Source of the DNA: Casuarius casuarius
Taxonomy: Eukaryota; Chordata; Aves; Casuariiformes; Casuariidae
Length of the DNA: 64,000 nucleotides
Direction: 5' to 3'
NCBI GenBank assembly: GCA_003342895.1
Contig: PTFA01000194.1
Span: 1,328,472 to 1,392,471 of the forward strand
The position numbers and the translations under genes are program-made. The notes below the pieces were generated by a model. The model saw only the letters and a program-made list of their open reading frames with translations. It did not search any database and was not told where the DNA came from. This document shows, piece by piece, positions 61,831 through 64,000 of this stretch; the stretch's first letter is position 1, and every line of letters starts with the position of its first letter.

Positions 61831-63399
61831 GGGCTTCAGAGTTTGATGAGGAAATCAAAAATTTAGGCATCTTATTTCGACAAGTGCACTAGCTAAGATA
61901 ATCTGCAATGATTCTGCAGTCTCTGAAGATAGCAGCTGAATTTGCAAAACTGAGTGATTTTGCATGAACACGGGTCCATACTTGGTGTCATATTAGCCCA
62001 TGCTGGATTATCAGTGGGTAGCAAACAGAACTGGACAGAAGAGCCTACAAAATTTCTGCCTTCCTCCTCAAGCCCAGCTGGAGAAAGGGTGTGCTGCTCC
62101 CCAACCCGAGATGGGCTCGTGGGCTCAAGCTATATCTAAAATTAAGTCCTGGAAGTGGGAGAGCTCTAAATACCCCAGTGCTGGAAGAAGCAGCAACCTG
62201 TTGGTCTGGGCATCTCCTCTTGTGAAGAAGGACAGCGGTGNGAAGCAGAAGAGGGAAGTGAGCCTGACTTAGAGTTCTGACTTACCGGTGGTAGATCCTC
62301 CTCTAGCTTTCTAGAAAAACTAAACTACAGCCTTTCATCTGTTTCTGAACAGATAGGCTCTGGTACCGACCTGAGTCCTGAGTTGTAGGAGAAGCCCAGA
62401 GAGGGGCGAGATCCAAGACACATCCCAGATGTCAATATTTGCCTTAAAGCAGCTCCTGTTCAGATTCTGATTGTGGTGGGCTCTCCTGGGGTACCTGGGC
62501 TAAGCACCACTCGCTGCCCTGCTGTCTTAATGCTTGGTATCTCGGGCACCTGGTCTCTGCGATGAGACCTCGCCCCTGGATCTTGCATGGCCCGTGGTAC
62601 AACACTGAGGTTCGGCACCTGCCTCCNGGGGGACCTTTCTGAGCAGGAGGCAGTCTGAGGGACGGTGTCCAGTGTAACCTCTCTCCGGCTGCAGCTCCTC
62701 GCACCCAGCACGGCAGAGCAGGCACACCGGCCTCATGCAGTCCAGCAGGAGATGATGGCCACCGCTCTTGGACTGAGTGTCGTGGTGGAAATACAAATCC
62801 CTGAGGATCATGTACACATCCCAGTGAGGCTCTGGAGAGCAGACTGAGCACCACGTGCCTGACGAGACACAGAGCAGATTTAGCATCCAAAGTCATTTTT
62901 GGACCTACGTCAGAGAGCCTCGCTGGAGGCAGCAGAGTGAGCACTACTGGCATGAGGCCTCTAGCACCGGCTCATCCTTCAGGGAAGGAAAGCAGTTGGT
63001 TTGGAGACCTCCAGAATACTCGCTAAGTTGAGGGCACTCTTTACACACTAGGGTGAAAGGGTGGCACAGAGAAGTGGGGACAGTCTCTATTCATCTTGAA
63101 ATTTGTGCTTTATCCCACCTGACAATCCGCCGTTACCGAAGTTCCTCGGCACTTTTTAGAGGAGAGTGCCGAGAAAAGCTGGGAAGCGTGGTAGCTCAGG
63201 GAAGATGTTTCAGATAGCACCTGACTCTCCAACACGTGGGAAAAAAACCTCACAAGATTCAAAGCCTGAAAGTTGAAACTGTCTGAATTTGGCTAGAAAT
63301 AAGGTGCTAGGGTAACCGAAATACATCAGTGAGAGATGTGATGGGTTTTACAGAGCTGGAAGGCTTCACACATCAGGATTGTAGCTATATTTACAGAAG

Positions 63400-63535
63400 A
63401 GATGTTGTATATCCAACAGAAGTTCAGGTCTTGACACAGAAGTGATTGCACTTCAACAGTTTAGTGTTATAAAAAGGTCAGATTAGATTATCATAATGAT
63501 CCCTCCCAGCCTTAAGGTCTATGAATCTCTGAATA
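63400..63535 (+). mobile_element. CR1 LINE 3' terminus
   Basis: The words aaaggtcagattagattatc, ataatgatccctcccagcct and taaggtctatgaatctctga match the 3' end of reptile and bird CR1 elements, whose sense strand reads agactagatgatc...atggtcccttc...ccttaaaatctatgaatctatga. The near-duplicated tctatga/tctctga is the residue of the terminal CR1 octamer repeats. The upstream limit is uncertain. Confidence 0.75.
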
Positions 63536-63792
63536 TTTTCAGCGGCAACAATAGCCCGTGTCTGCTGTATCGCCCAACACACAGCTNTTACAGCAAATGG
63601 ATGTTGTTGTGCTCTTTCTTGTTACATGCAGTTGAAAAATACCTGCCCCTGTGGGACTTGTAACAGCAGCGGTTAAAATTTGTATGGTTTAATATAATGT
63701 GAAATACCTATTTATGATCCACGTTAGAAAAACGTGGTAATATTTTATTTCTGATGTGTTCAGCAGGGAGTCTTTCTGCNGCTTGAGCTTAC

Positions 63793-64000
63793 CCGGTGTC
63801 GGGACCCTCTCGGGTCTCTGGGGGCCCCTGGGACGGCGGGGAGCCCAGGCCACAGAGCAGACGGGGCAGCGAGCTGGCGCGGCAGCCCTGCGGACGCCCC
63901 GTCGGCGTTGTCCCCTTGCCGCGCTCCGGCGCCGCGGGGTGGCCGCTGTTCCCAGCCCGGAGGGTCCCCCCGTGCCCAACACCGCGCACAACCGGGGGGG
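63793..64000 (-). promoter_or_regulatory. CpG-rich edge with a minus-strand splice donor; possible 5' exon
   Basis: CpG-rich sequence begins abruptly at about 63790 and runs off the window end. On the minus strand it reads caccgg/gtaagctc at 63793/63792, a good GT donor at the boundary between CpG-rich and AT-rich DNA, as is typical for a first exon and its intron. The minus strand is also open across the block, giving an Arg/Pro/Ala-rich peptide with no domain I recognise, so the exon may be noncoding. It could be the start of a minus-strand transcript, or the shoulder of the next gene's CpG-island promoter. In human the next gene after COX10 is HS3ST3B1; none of its protein is visible here. 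Confidence 0.4.

Larger units (their letters stand above)
47826..63792. other. Apparently intergenic region downstream of COX10
   Basis: About 16 kb with no recognisable conserved protein exon. It contains MIR-type remnants (49.3, 49.7, 52.7, 54.4 and 59.9 kb), CR1 pieces (58.7-59.0 and 63.4-63.5 kb), GC-rich patches (54540-54680 and 56650-57330) and two small open frames discussed under findings (56023-56259 plus strand, 62527-62886 minus strand). In human, COX10 is followed by HS3ST3B1 after a long gap, so a gene-poor interval here would fit. That neighbour is known from human, not seen here. Confidence 0.55.

Overview
This window is nuclear DNA from an amniote, most likely a bird. Long introns with canonical GT-AG splice sites, CpG-rich patches in AT-rich DNA, a piece of a CR1 LINE with avian-type text at 58.7-59.0 kb, CR1 tails at 18.0 kb and 63.5 kb, and worn MIR-type SINEs all fit. 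Single n characters are scattered throughout (20 in the first 10 kb by my count) and look like masked ambiguous or heterozygous positions.

One gene can be identified with confidence: COX10, the mitochondrial protoheme IX farnesyltransferase (heme O synthase), on the + strand. The window holds its last three coding exons at 13563-13633, 33532-33764 and 45504-45946. They join in frame (phases 2 and 1) into 248 C-terminal residues carrying the UbiA-family motifs. By the human gene plan these are exons 5, 6 and 7. Exons 1-4, with the N-terminal part, must lie left of the window.

Layout: 1-13562 is the tail of intron 4, with a 120-bp imperfect palindrome repeat at 6.7 kb and a GC-rich patch at 10.4-11.0 kb. 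13634-33531 is intron 5, with a clear CpG island at 19.9-20.4 kb, a CR1 fragment at 18.0 kb and a MIR fragment at 29.0 kb. 33765-45503 is intron 6, with GC-rich stretches at 37.3-39.2 kb and a second palindromic repeat at 43.8 kb. 45947 to about 47.8 kb is the probable COX10 3' UTR, with two AATAAA signals. 47.8-63.8 kb is apparently intergenic, with MIR and CR1 remnants, a GC-rich patch at 56.6-57.3 kb and two unassigned small open frames. The right edge enters CpG-rich DNA with a splice-donor-like site on the minus strand, probably the edge of the next gene's promoter.

I found no tRNA, rRNA, CRISPR array, intact transposon, retroviral provirus or new multi-gene system. Most open frames are chance frames in noncoding or GC-rich DNA.
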